Shown here one piece after another: positions 1 to 5,453 of a stretch of DNA of 6,153 nucleotides. Made by a program: the position numbers and the translations under genes. Source of the stretch: Campylobacteraceae bacterium. GTDB taxonomy: Bacteria; Campylobacterota; Campylobacteria; Campylobacterales; Sulfurovaceae. The DNA lies in contig JALUKJ010000461.1 in the NCBI GenBank assembly GCA_027056615.1, forward strand, positions 1 to 6,153. The letters are read 5' to 3'. The notes below the pieces were generated by a model. The model was not told the origin of the DNA. It made no database searches and was given only the letters and a program-made list of their open reading frames with translations. Position 1 is the first letter of the stretch. Every line of letters begins with the position of its first letter.

Positions 1-27
1 TTGCAAAAACCCTTCATTAATATTGAT

Positions 28-52
28 AGGAGAGGTTATATAATACTCCCCT
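28..52 (-). other. Stem-loop in the leader of an unknown transcript leaving the window
   Basis: On the minus strand AGGGGAG (52-46) can pair with CTCTCCT (34-28) through seven base pairs, one of them G-U, around an 11-nt AT loop. It lies about 12 nt downstream of the predicted start of the minus-strand transcript from the promoter at 71-76. The 5' arm resembles a Shine-Dalgarno sequence, but no start codon follows it at a normal distance. The only nearby ATG (17-15) has no ribosome binding site and only five codons are visible. No T-run follows, so it is not a typical terminator. Bases 1-67 otherwise show no supported gene. Confidence 0.3.
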
Positions 53-67
53 GCTTTTAAAAAGTTT

Positions 68-83
68 GAGATTATACCCAAAA
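68..83 (-). promoter_or_regulatory. Sigma-70 type promoter reading left, out of the window
   Basis: A perfect TATAAT -10 box lies at 76-71 on the minus strand, inside the box TTTTGGGTATAATCTC (83-68). Upstream DNA is AT-rich without a clear -35 hexamer, as is usual in Campylobacterota. Fifteen of its 16 bases match the box in front of gatA (3647-3632), which supports a real promoter. Transcription would start near base 64 and serve a gene beyond the left edge. Confidence 0.55.
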
Positions 84-114
84 CTGTTTTAATTTAGTTT
101 TAAAGATAAGTAAG

Positions 115-139
115 AAAAAACTAGAATATACTTTTAGTT
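115..139 (-). terminator. Weak AT-rich terminator-like hairpin after the cytochrome gene
   Basis: On the minus strand AACTA (139-135) pairs with TAGTT (123-119), with two more A-T pairs inside after a mismatch, and four T follow (118-115). The stem is short and AT-only, so it is weak. It begins inside the stop codon of the frame-shifted extension (136-134), about 90 nt past the stop at 226. That position fits the extended reading frame better than the short one. Confidence 0.3.
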
Positions 140-225
140 AAAAATACTAACAATATCGTGCCATATATTAGAGAAAAAGTTTAAAACTTTATCTAAAAGA
201 CCAATTTTTTCTTCTTTAGAATTAT
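134..225 (-). other. Frame-shifted 3' extension of the cytochrome gene
   Basis: The cytochrome frame ends with Pro-Lys-Lys-Lys followed by TAG, encoded by a run of nine A (minus strand, 238-230). If the run had ten A, the frame would continue for 31 codons (VDNSKEEKIG, LLDKVLNFFS, then NIWHDIVSIF and a final Asn) to a TAA at 136-134. The added tail has the pattern of an amphipathic or membrane-associated helix, and the hairpin at 115-139 follows directly. Three explanations are open: transcriptional slippage on the A tract giving two products, a phase-variable tract, or an indel that is either real decay or a sequencing error. The codons are seen directly; that they are translated is inference. 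Confidence 0.45.
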
Positions 226-678
226 CTACTTTTTTTTTGGATTTTGGGTACTTTTATTTATATCATCAACTACTTTAGTCTCATTTACATCTTTAGAGCT
301 GTCATTAACTAAATCATCAAGTGTAGATAGGTTTGAAAAAGCTGTTCCTGTTGCACCTCCAAACATATTTTTGTCTAATGTGACATGACAATCAATACAT
401 TTTTGTAAACCATTATGCTGTTTTACTTTTGAAGCTGTTACTTTTTTAATGTCATGACAATCCCAACAGTCTTGTCCACAACCAGAACCCATATCTATCT
501 TTTCCATCTTTTCTTGAGTGTGACAAACTTTACAAGAGACTAAAATAGCATGGTCTTTATCCATTTTACCATTCTCTTTAATAAGTTTTGGATGACACAT
601 TACACAGTCTCCCTCACATGCACTTACACTTATATTAGAGATGAATAGTATTATTATAGCTAATAGAATTTTTTTCAT
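226..678 (-). CDS. Small periplasmic tetraheme cytochrome c
   Basis: This 150-residue exported protein has four CXXCH heme c sites, with cysteines at 25/28, 49/52, 71/74 and 94/97, so it is probably a periplasmic electron carrier. Residues 1-20 form a signal peptide (KK, hydrophobic core, then SVSA before C21). VSAC could be read as a lipobox, but C21 has an equivalent in C67, which argues for a structural cysteine. The protein is built as two diheme units: CEGDCVMCH...H43...CKVCH and CGQDCWDCH...H88...CIDCH. In both, a lone histidine lies six residues before the second heme cysteine, a likely distal ligand. Residues 105-150 are polar and heme-free and may be a linker. The ATG has AAGGA (690-686) seven nt upstream. 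Its redox partner and exact family cannot be told. The 3' end is doubtful: see the extension at 134-225. Confidence 0.85.
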   Translation of the reverse strand: MKKILLAIIILFISNISVSACEGDCVMCHPKLIKENGKMDKDHAILVSCKVCHTQEKMEKIDMGSGCGQDCWDCHDIKKVTASKVKQHNGLQKCIDCHVTLDKNMFGGATGTAFSNLSTLDDLVNDSSKDVNETKVVDDINKSTQNPKKK

Positions 679-685
679 AAAATTA

Positions 686-726
686 TCCTTTAATTTTTAA
701 TAGATTATAACTTGATTTAGATTATA
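686..726 (-). promoter_or_regulatory. Tandem -10 boxes and RBS of the cytochrome gene
   Basis: Two TATAAT boxes on the minus strand, at 726-721 and 709-704, lie in a direct repeat of TATAATCTA 17 bp apart. The proximal box would give a leader of roughly 18 nt, the distal one roughly 35 nt. The ribosome binding site AAGGA is at 690-686. The hairpin at 765-790 lies between guaB and these boxes, so the cytochrome probably has its own transcription unit. Confidence 0.5.
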
Positions 727-760
727 GATATGGTATTAAATTTGATATTTGAAGAAGATT

Positions 761-790
761 AAATTAGAGAAAAGAAAACTCTTTTCTCCA
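761..790 (-). terminator. Intrinsic terminator-like hairpin after guaB
   Basis: On the minus strand TGGAGAAAAG (790-781) pairs with CTTTTCTCTA (774-765) over ten base pairs, one of them G-T, around the loop AGTTTT. The stem starts three bases past the guaB stop codon. Only a short T stretch (763-761) follows, so termination may be partial. The stem is AT-rich, as expected in this genome. Confidence 0.5.
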
Positions 791-793
791 ACA

Positions 794-2239
794 TTAAGAG
801 TGATAGTTAGGTGACTCTTTAGTAATTGTAACATCATGCACATGAGACTCTGAAAGTCCTGCTGAGGTAATCTCAACAAACTCTGCTTTTTTCCAAAATG
901 TTTTAATATCTTCTGAACCACAATATCCCATAGAGGCACGTAGTCCACCTATCATTTGATGAACCACAGAGGCAATCTTACCACGGTAAGGTACACGCCC
1001 CTCAATTCCCTCTGGCACTAATTTATCGGCTGCTGTTCCCTCTTGGAAGTAACGGTCGGTACTACCTTTGGTCATAGCACCAATACTTCCCATACCACGA
1101 TACTCTTTAAACTGTCGCCCATTAAATAGTATCATCTCACCAGGAGCTTCATAAGTACCTGCCAAAGCAGAACCTAGCATTACAGAACTTGCCCCAACTG
1201 CTAAAGCTTTTGCAAAATCTCCAGAGAAACGAATACCACCATCGGCAATAACAGGAACACCTAGAGGGTTAGCCACTTGTGCTACCTCATCAATAGCAGA
1301 GATTTGTGGAACACCAACACCAGTTACAATTCTAGTAGTACAGATAGAACCCGGTCCAATTCCTACTTTAACAGCATCTGCTCCTGCTTCAATTAAATCT
1401 TTTGCTGCTACTCCACTTGCAATATTTCCTGCAATCACATCAACATCAAGGTTAGCTTTAATCTCTTTAAGAGTATCAATTATACCTTGTGAATGTCCAT
1501 GAGCAGAGTCAAGCACAATCACATCAACACCAGCTTTTACCAAGGCTGTTGCACGGTCAAGTTGCCCCACACCAATGGCTGCACCAACACGTAGTCGTCC
1601 ATGCTCATCTTTGTTGGCATTTGGGTACTGCTCTTTTTTCTCAATATCTTTAATGGTAATAAGCCCTTGAAGTTTGTTTTCATTATCAACAATAGGAAGC
1701 TTTTCTATTTTATGCTCTTGTAAAATCTTTGCTGCCTCTTCAAGTGTTGTTCCTGCCTTAGCTGTTACAAGTGGCATTTTAGTCATAACATCTTCGATTG
1801 TAGCCGACATATCTCTAATAAAACGCATATCACGGTTAGTAATAATTCCTAAAAGTGTCATATCAGGGTCAACTACAGGCACACCTGAAATCTTATACTC
1901 ACCCATTAAAGCATCTGCATCTGCTACTGTTTTTTTAGGGCAAATATAGATAGGGTCAATAATAATTCCACTCTCTGACTTTTTAACTTTAGAAATCTGC
2001 TTAGCTTGTGTCTCAATATCCATATTTTTATGAATAATTCCAATACCACCCAAATGTGCCATGGCAATCGCTGCTCTATACTCCGTTACAGTATCCATTG
2101 CAGCCGAGACAAGTGGTGTGTTTAAAGTTACACGTTTGGTCAAATTGGTTTCAATGCATACCTCTTTTGGAAGAACGGTTGAGTGTTGTGGAACTAACAA
2201 CAAATCTTCAAATGTAAATGCTTTTTTCTTTATGTTCAT
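794..2239 (-). CDS. guaB: Inosine-5'-monophosphate dehydrogenase
   Basis: GuaB oxidises IMP to XMP with NAD+, the first committed step of GMP synthesis, in the cytoplasm. The 481 residues are full length for bacterial IMPDH. Visible marks are the N-terminal [10 protein letters not shown] and [11 protein letters not shown]; two CBS domains at about 95-205, inserted in the TIM barrel; LDSAHGHS (D244); the catalytic loop [11 protein letters not shown] with nucleophile C300; [11 protein letters not shown] (D333), which binds the ribose/phosphate; the flap [11 protein letters not shown] with R415 and Y418; and the usual ending ESPNYHS. All key residues are present. The ATG is 15 nt after the gatA stop; its AAGGA overlaps that stop region and is about 11 nt away, a slightly long spacing. 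No separate promoter is seen, so it is probably cotranscribed with gatA. The gatA-guaB pair is also found in Helicobacter pylori and Campylobacter jejuni. Confidence 0.98.
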   Translation of the reverse strand: MNIKKKAFTFEDLLLVPQHSTVLPKEVCIETNLTKRVTLNTPLVSAAMDTVTEYRAAIAMAHLGGIGIIHKNMDIETQAKQISKVKKSESGIIIDPIYICPKKTVADADALMGEYKISGVPVVDPDMTLLGIITNRDMRFIRDMSATIEDVMTKMPLVTAKAGTTLEEAAKILQEHKIEKLPIVDNENKLQGLITIKDIEKKEQYPNANKDEHGRLRVGAAIGVGQLDRATALVKAGVDVIVLDSAHGHSQGIIDTLKEIKANLDVDVIAGNIASGVAAKDLIEAGADAVKVGIGPGSICTTRIVTGVGVPQISAIDEVAQVANPLGVPVIADGGIRFSGDFAKALAVGASSVMLGSALAGTYEAPGEMILFNGRQFKEYRGMGSIGAMTKGSTDRYFQEGTAADKLVPEGIEGRVPYRGKIASVVHQMIGGLRASMGYCGSEDIKTFWKKAEFVEITSAGLSESHVHDVTITKESPNYHS

Positions 2240-2254
2240 GTGTAATCTTTTCCT

Positions 2255-3595
2255 TTACTTAGTATAGTTAACGGCTCTCTCAAGGCTTAATGCCCCATCA
2301 AACACAGCTTGTTCATTAAATGCTTTTCCAATAAGTTGTAGACCTATTGGCATACCCTCACTATTTTTAGCAACAGGTAAAGAGATAGCAGGTAATCCTG
2401 CTAAATTTACCCCAATAGTATACATATCACTCTTATACATCTCTAGTGGGTCATGGGTTGAACCTATCTTAGGTGCAACTGTTGGCGCTACAGGAGAGAG
2501 GATTAAATCTGCTTCATCAAAAATCTTGTTAAACTCATCTTTAATTAGGTGTCTTACCTTTTGAGCTTTAACATAGTAGGCATCGTAGTATCCTGCTGAA
2601 AGTACAAAGTTTCCAAGCATAATTCTTCGTTTAACCTCATCACCAAATTGAGCTCTTGTATTTCTGAATGTCTCTTCAAGATTTGTCCCCTCAACACGTT
2701 TACCATAACGAATACCATCATAACGTGCCAAGTTGGTTGTCGCCTCTGCTGTGGCTACAATGTAATAAGTTGCAATGTCATACTTAGTATTTGCCATGGT
2801 TTTATGAACAATAGTATGTCCTATATCTTCAAGTGTTTTTATAGTATTGGTGTATGCTTCTTGAATCTCCTCTGAAGCCTCTGCTATGTAGTTATCTATG
2901 ACTGCAATAGTCATTTTTCTATTGACATCTAACTTTTCAGTAACACTCTCTAAAGGTAAATCTGAACTGGTTGAATCTTTTGGGTCATAAGAGGCAATAG
3001 CATCATACAAAATCGCAGAATCTTCAACATTTTGAGTAATTGGTCCAATTTGGTCAAGCGATGAAGCATAAGCCCCCAAACCAAAACGACTTACTCGTCC
3101 ATAAGTTGGCTTCATTCCAACACAGCCACAATAAGAAGCAGGTTGACGAATAGACCCACCTGTATCACTTCCAAGTGCTGCAATGGCAATACCTCCTGCA
3201 ACAGCAGCAGCCGAACCACCTGAACTTCCTCCAGGGACACGGTCATCACCATAAGGGTTTTTAGTAACACCGTAAAAAGAGCTTTCAGTAGTTGAACCCA
3301 TAGCAAACTCATCCATATTTGCTCTACCAAAGGCAGAAAATCCTTTAGAGAATAGATTTTCAATAACAGTTGCATTGTAGGGAGCTACATAACCTTGCAA
3401 AATCTCTGAACCAGCAGTAACCGACCAACCTTTAACTTGAATATTATCTTTAACTAAAATAGGAACGCCCTCACCTGCCGAAGCAAAGTCAATATACGCA
3501 TTTAATCCACCCTCTTTTGCTCTAATTTCCATCTTATTTTCAAGCAGTTCTAGTTCTTCTTTGTTCTTTGTTAATGCTTCTTTTAATGTAATCAC
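2255..3595 (-). CDS. gatA: Asp/Glu-tRNA(Asn/Gln) amidotransferase subunit A
   Basis: GatA is the amidase of the GatCAB complex. It releases ammonia from glutamine, which is used to turn Glu-tRNA(Gln), and in many bacteria Asp-tRNA(Asn), into the correct amidated form. The 446 residues are close to the normal length. The amidase signature is intact: ILVKDNI with K49, [10 protein letters not shown] with S124, and [11 protein letters not shown] with S148, which make the Lys-Ser-Ser catalytic triad by alignment with known Gat[13 protein letters not shown] and SLDQIGP are also typical. The start is GTG (3595-3593), with AGGA six nt upstream; MITLKEAL fits the family N-terminus. It is the first gene of an operon with guaB. 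gatB and gatC are not in the window, which is common because the three genes are often dispersed in this phylum. Confidence 0.97.
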   Translation of the reverse strand: MITLKEALTKNKEELELLENKMEIRAKEGGLNAYIDFASAGEGVPILVKDNIQVKGWSVTAGSEILQGYVAPYNATVIENLFSKGFSAFGRANMDEFAMGSTTESSFYGVTKNPYGDDRVPGGSSGGSAAAVAGGIAIAALGSDTGGSIRQPASYCGCVGMKPTYGRVSRFGLGAYASSLDQIGPITQNVEDSAILYDAIASYDPKDSTSSDLPLESVTEKLDVNRKMTIAVIDNYIAEASEEIQEAYTNTIKTLEDIGHTIVHKTMANTKYDIATYYIVATAEATTNLARYDGIRYGKRVEGTNLEETFRNTRAQFGDEVKRRIMLGNFVLSAGYYDAYYVKAQKVRHLIKDEFNKIFDEADLILSPVAPTVAPKIGSTHDPLEMYKSDMYTIGVNLAGLPAISLPVAKNSEGMPIGLQLIGKAFNEQAVFDGALSLERAVNYTK

Positions 3596-3631
3596 TATTT
3601 TTCCTACAATTTCATCAATAAAATTTTTTGC

Positions 3632-3647
3632 GAGATTATAGCCAAAA
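3632..3647 (-). promoter_or_regulatory. Promoter of the gatA-guaB operon
   Basis: TATAAT lies at 3640-3635 on the minus strand, inside TTTTGGCTATAATCTC (3647-3632). The expected start site is near 3628, giving a leader of about 33 nt before the GTG of gatA. The box differs by one base from that at 83-68. Its -35 position (about 3663-3658) coincides with the -10 box of the divergent promoter. Confidence 0.65.
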
Positions 3648-3655
3648 GTTAATAA

Positions 3656-3664
3656 TGCTATACT
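3656..3664 (+). promoter_or_regulatory. Extended -10 promoter of the LysM-protein gene
   Basis: TGCTATACT is an extended -10 box (TG at 3656-3657, TATACT at 3659-3664). Transcription would start near 3671, leaving a short leader. AAGGAG (3686-3691) lies five nt before the ATG at 3697. The -35 position (about 3636-3641) falls on the -10 box of the gatA promoter. Confidence 0.6.
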
Positions 3665-3696
3665 GTTAAGACAAGAACTACTTACAAGGAGATGAA

Positions 3697-4368
3697 ATGA
3701 AGAAAATTATCGCGTCAACAACACTACTTCTCTTAGCACTGGGGGGAAAATGTATCGCCGATGATGAGCTAAATATTAAAATTGTCGATGAGTCAGAGAA
3801 ATCGGCTCTCTTTCAAAAAGGGAAAATTATGGGATGTACTGACTTTAGTCTAAAGAAAGAAGAGAGTTGTGCTAAAAAACCACAAGATCTAATTTTAGAT
3901 AAACTTCCTAGCTCTTCTCAAATAAGTGATGAAGAGGTAGAAGACAAAATTAAGAGCAAAGAGATAAAAGAGCAACTTCTTGATATTATTGGAGAGCTTA
4001 AACAACTCAAACAGGAACAAAAAGAGAATCGTGAGACTATCAAAGAGTTAAGGAGTTTAGTAAAAGTACTTTCAACAAAAAATAGTCACAAAAAAGTTGC
4101 TCTTATAAAAAAAGGAATCAAAAAGCTTCAAAAAAGAAAATCACCTAAAAGTGAAGCTACTCTTATTAGAAAACCTATTAAAGAGATTTCAAGAACAAAT
4201 AGTGAAGTCATAGTAGAGGTACAAAACAATGAGTCTCTATCAACCTATGCACAAGCTTATTATGGGAACAATAGACTCTACTACAAAATCTACAAAGCAA
4301 ACAAAGATAAGATTCCTTCTAATCTACAAATTACTATTGGAAGTCACTTGCGTATTCCTTTAAATTAA
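3697..4368 (+). CDS. Exported coiled-coil protein with C-terminal LysM domain
   Basis: This 223-residue protein has a Sec signal peptide (about 1-21, ending KCIA before DDE) and is probably periplasmic. Residues 78-128 are rich in E, K, L and Q in heptad-like order ([18 protein letters not shown]), suggesting a coiled coil and oligomerisation. Residues 129-165 are strongly basic. The C-terminus (about 171-222) is a LysM domain: [20 protein letters not shown], a [11 protein letters not shown] core, and the ending IGSHLRIP, all matching the LysM pattern for binding peptidoglycan glycan chains. C47 and C58 in the mature part could form a disulfide. No enzymatic domain is visible, so a structural or anchoring role at the cell wall is likely, but the partner is unknown. 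The ATG is well supported by AAGGAG. It is a single-gene transcription unit, divergent from gatA. Confidence 0.85.
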   Translation: MKKIIASTTLLLLALGGKCIADDELNIKIVDESEKSALFQKGKIMGCTDFSLKKEESCAKKPQDLILDKLPSSSQISDEEVEDKIKSKEIKEQLLDIIGELKQLKQEQKENRETIKELRSLVKVLSTKNSHKKVALIKKGIKKLQKRKSPKSEATLIRKPIKEISRTNSEVIVEVQNNESLSTYAQAYYGNNRLYYKIYKANKDKIPSNLQITIGSHLRIPLN

Positions 4369-4376
4369 TTTTTTGC

Positions 4377-4403
4377 TCCCATTGTTTCTTAATGGGACTC
4401 TTT
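4377..4403 (+). terminator. Terminator-like hairpin after the LysM-protein gene
   Basis: TCCCATT (4377-4383) and AATGGGA (4391-4397) form a perfect seven-bp stem around a seven-nt loop, nine bases past the stop. The following CTCTTT is only moderately T-rich. On the minus strand the stem is followed by A-rich sequence, so it fits the plus-strand gene better. Confidence 0.5.
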
Positions 4404-4436
4404 AAGTAGCTGACTATAATAAATGTCAGGTACTTA
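4403..4436. terminator. Second hairpin between the convergent genes
   Basis: TAAGTAGCTGAC (4403-4414) and GTCAGGTACTTA (4425-4436) are 12-bp inverted arms with one mismatch around the loop TATAATAAAT. The stop codon of the minus-strand gene (4436-4434) lies inside the arm. It may terminate or stabilise either transcript, but neither strand has a clear T-run after it. The loop contains TATAAT, which could also be a chance promoter box. Confidence 0.4.
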
Positions 4437-5276
4437 TAACAACTTCCAAAAATCATCCAACTCAAACAACAACAAATCTTTATCTGTAGAGTTTTTTAAC
4501 TCATTAGAAAATCCATTTTTAGAAAAGAGAGCAAAAATATCTGCTTTTAACCCTGAGGTTTCAGCCTTTTGGCGTAATTTACTCAATTCACTTTTACAAA
4601 CTCTTCTGTTGGTATATTTACACTCTCCTAAGATATTTCTACCATCTTTATGGGTCGCCCAAATATCAAACTCAGAGTGTTTGTCCCAATAGTTTCCGTT
4701 GATAACTAACTGATTATCAAAGTATATATTTAAAAGCTCTTGTGAGAGTTGTTCAAAAACAAAAGAGTGTAATCGTGCAAAATGTTGATTAAAGTTTTCA
4801 TAAAAGCGTACTGAATTGCCACTATTTAACTCTTTGTGATATGGTTCTACAAATCCAAACCAAAAACGGTGGAAAGGCTTTTTAAAAAGTATTTTAGGTT
4901 CTATTTTATAGTGCCGTAGAGACTTCTCTAACTTCTGATTTGGATATTTTTTTAAAGCAGGTTCTCGTGAGTCCTCAAACTCTATAATATCCAAATCTAC
5001 CAACTCATTGAGTAGACGTAGCCCCAAACTCTCTCCAACTCTTGCTTTTCTAAAGACATTAGAGAGACGACCATCTCCACGAGCAATGGCAACAAGTAAC
5101 CAACGATAAGGCTCTTCAATAAGATATGAAGGAGAGATTTGTTTATTTAAAAGATGATACTGCTCCACAAAATTGAAACGTACAATAGAGTCCAAATCAT
5201 CAAAGAAATCCAACTCCAATTTCTCCCCTACCCCACCAAATACAGCGAATAGTTCAATAGCTTGTTCTAATTCCAA
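4434..5276 (-). CDS. Stand-alone DUF234-type PD-(D/E)XK nuclease-like protein
   Basis: This is 280 residues from a TTG codon, or 294 if it starts at 5318. Residues 50-110 (EEPYRWLLVAIARGDGRLSN and the following LGLRLLNELVDLDIIEFED) look like a winged-helix domain. Residues 130-280 resemble DUF234, the C-terminal domain usually fused to a DEXX-box AAA ATPase. It shows the nuclease-fold signature E175 (FVFEQL), D204 (SEFDIWA) and E218-C-K220 (ILGECKY), the PD-(D/E)XK active-site set. No Walker A motif or ATPase domain is present, so it is a short, stand-alone form. Nuclease activity and target are inference. It has its own promoter and is convergent with the LysM gene. It lies just downstream of jetC on the same strand but seems to be a separate transcription unit. 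The TTG start has no good ribosome binding site, while the upstream frame does. Confidence 0.75.
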   Translation of the reverse strand: MELEQAIELFAVFGGVGEKLELDFFDDLDSIVRFNFVEQYHLLNKQISPSYLIEEPYRWLLVAIARGDGRLSNVFRKARVGESLGLRLLNELVDLDIIEFEDSREPALKKYPNQKLEKSLRHYKIEPKILFKKPFHRFWFGFVEPYHKELNSGNSVRFYENFNQHFARLHSFVFEQLSQELLNIYFDNQLVINGNYWDKHSEFDIWATHKDGRNILGECKYTNRRVCKSELSKLRQKAETSGLKADIFALFSKNGFSNELKNSTDKDLLLFELDDFWKLL

Positions 5277-5330
5277 GTAGGGATAATGTCCAAAAAACTT
5301 TTGAAATAGTACTTTTATATCTGTCCTTTT
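5277..5330 (-). other. Likely true 5' end of the DUF234 gene, with ATA start and RBS
   Basis: The frame stays open upstream of the TTG, back to a TAA at 5336-5334. The codons read IKVLFQKFFGHYPY and then join LELEQAIELFAVFGG, a smooth helical N-terminus. AAAAGGA (5330-5324) lies exactly five nt before the ATA at 5318-5316, and the promoter start site would be about 23 nt upstream. No ATG, GTG or TTG lies in this stretch. Either translation starts at ATA, or an original ATG has changed to ATA through mutation or sequencing error. Confidence 0.5.
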
Positions 5331-5347
5331 AACTTAAGCTTATATCT

Positions 5348-5356
5348 ATTATAGCA
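5348..5356 (-). promoter_or_regulatory. Extended -10 promoter of the DUF234 gene
   Basis: TGCTATAAT lies at 5356-5348 on the minus strand, an extended -10 box of the same TGC type as the one before the LysM gene. Upstream (about 5365-5395) is a T-rich stretch on this strand, typical of Campylobacterota promoters. The predicted start site is near 5341. Confidence 0.6.
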
Positions 5357-5425
5357 ACAATAACAGTAAAATAAAATAAAAAAATAAAATACATAAGACA
5401 ATTTACTGAAAAGATGTGAACCTCA

Positions 5426-5453
5426 CTCTCCCAAATCAAAGATTAAGGGAGAG
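5426..5453 (-). terminator. Hairpin overlapping the jetC stop codon
   Basis: CTCTCCC (5453-5447) pairs with GGGAGAG (5432-5426) on the minus strand, and inside it AATC pairs with GATT around TTT. That is 11 base pairs with a small internal loop. The TAA of jetC (5445-5443) lies within the stem. No T-run follows, so it may act as a weak terminator or as 3'-end protection. Together with the promoter at 5348-5356 it separates jetC from the next gene. Confidence 0.45.

Noticed and set aside
15..17. ATG on the minus strand as the start of a leftward gene
   Set aside because: Only five codons are visible and no ribosome binding site is at the right distance.
616..627. Lipobox (VSAC) at the end of the cytochrome signal peptide
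   Set aside because: The matching extra cysteine in the second repeat and the valid signal peptidase I site make a structural cysteine more likely, though a lipoprotein is not excluded.
1674..1949. A 91-codon plus-strand frame inside guaB
   Set aside because: It is the antisense shadow of a fully conserved IMP dehydrogenase, with no ribosome binding site or family resemblance.
3112..3375. An 87-codon minus-strand frame inside gatA
   Set aside because: It is a shifted frame of the amidase signature region, rich in Leu/Val as expected from frame shadowing.
4423..4692. An 89-codon plus-strand frame preceded by TATAAT in the hairpin loop
   Set aside because: It is antisense to the DUF234 gene, lacks a ribosome binding site, and its N-rich protein is the complement of coding DNA on the other strand.
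5367..5392. A/T low-complexity repeat of AAATA-like units
   Set aside because: It is irregular and fits the T-rich upstream part of a Campylobacterota promoter, so it is not listed as a repeat element.
5331..5394. A 21-codon minus-strand reading frame with a hydrophobic product just upstream of the DUF234 gene
   Set aside because: It has no ribosome binding site, it spans the promoter, and its Phe/Ile content comes from the T-rich tract.
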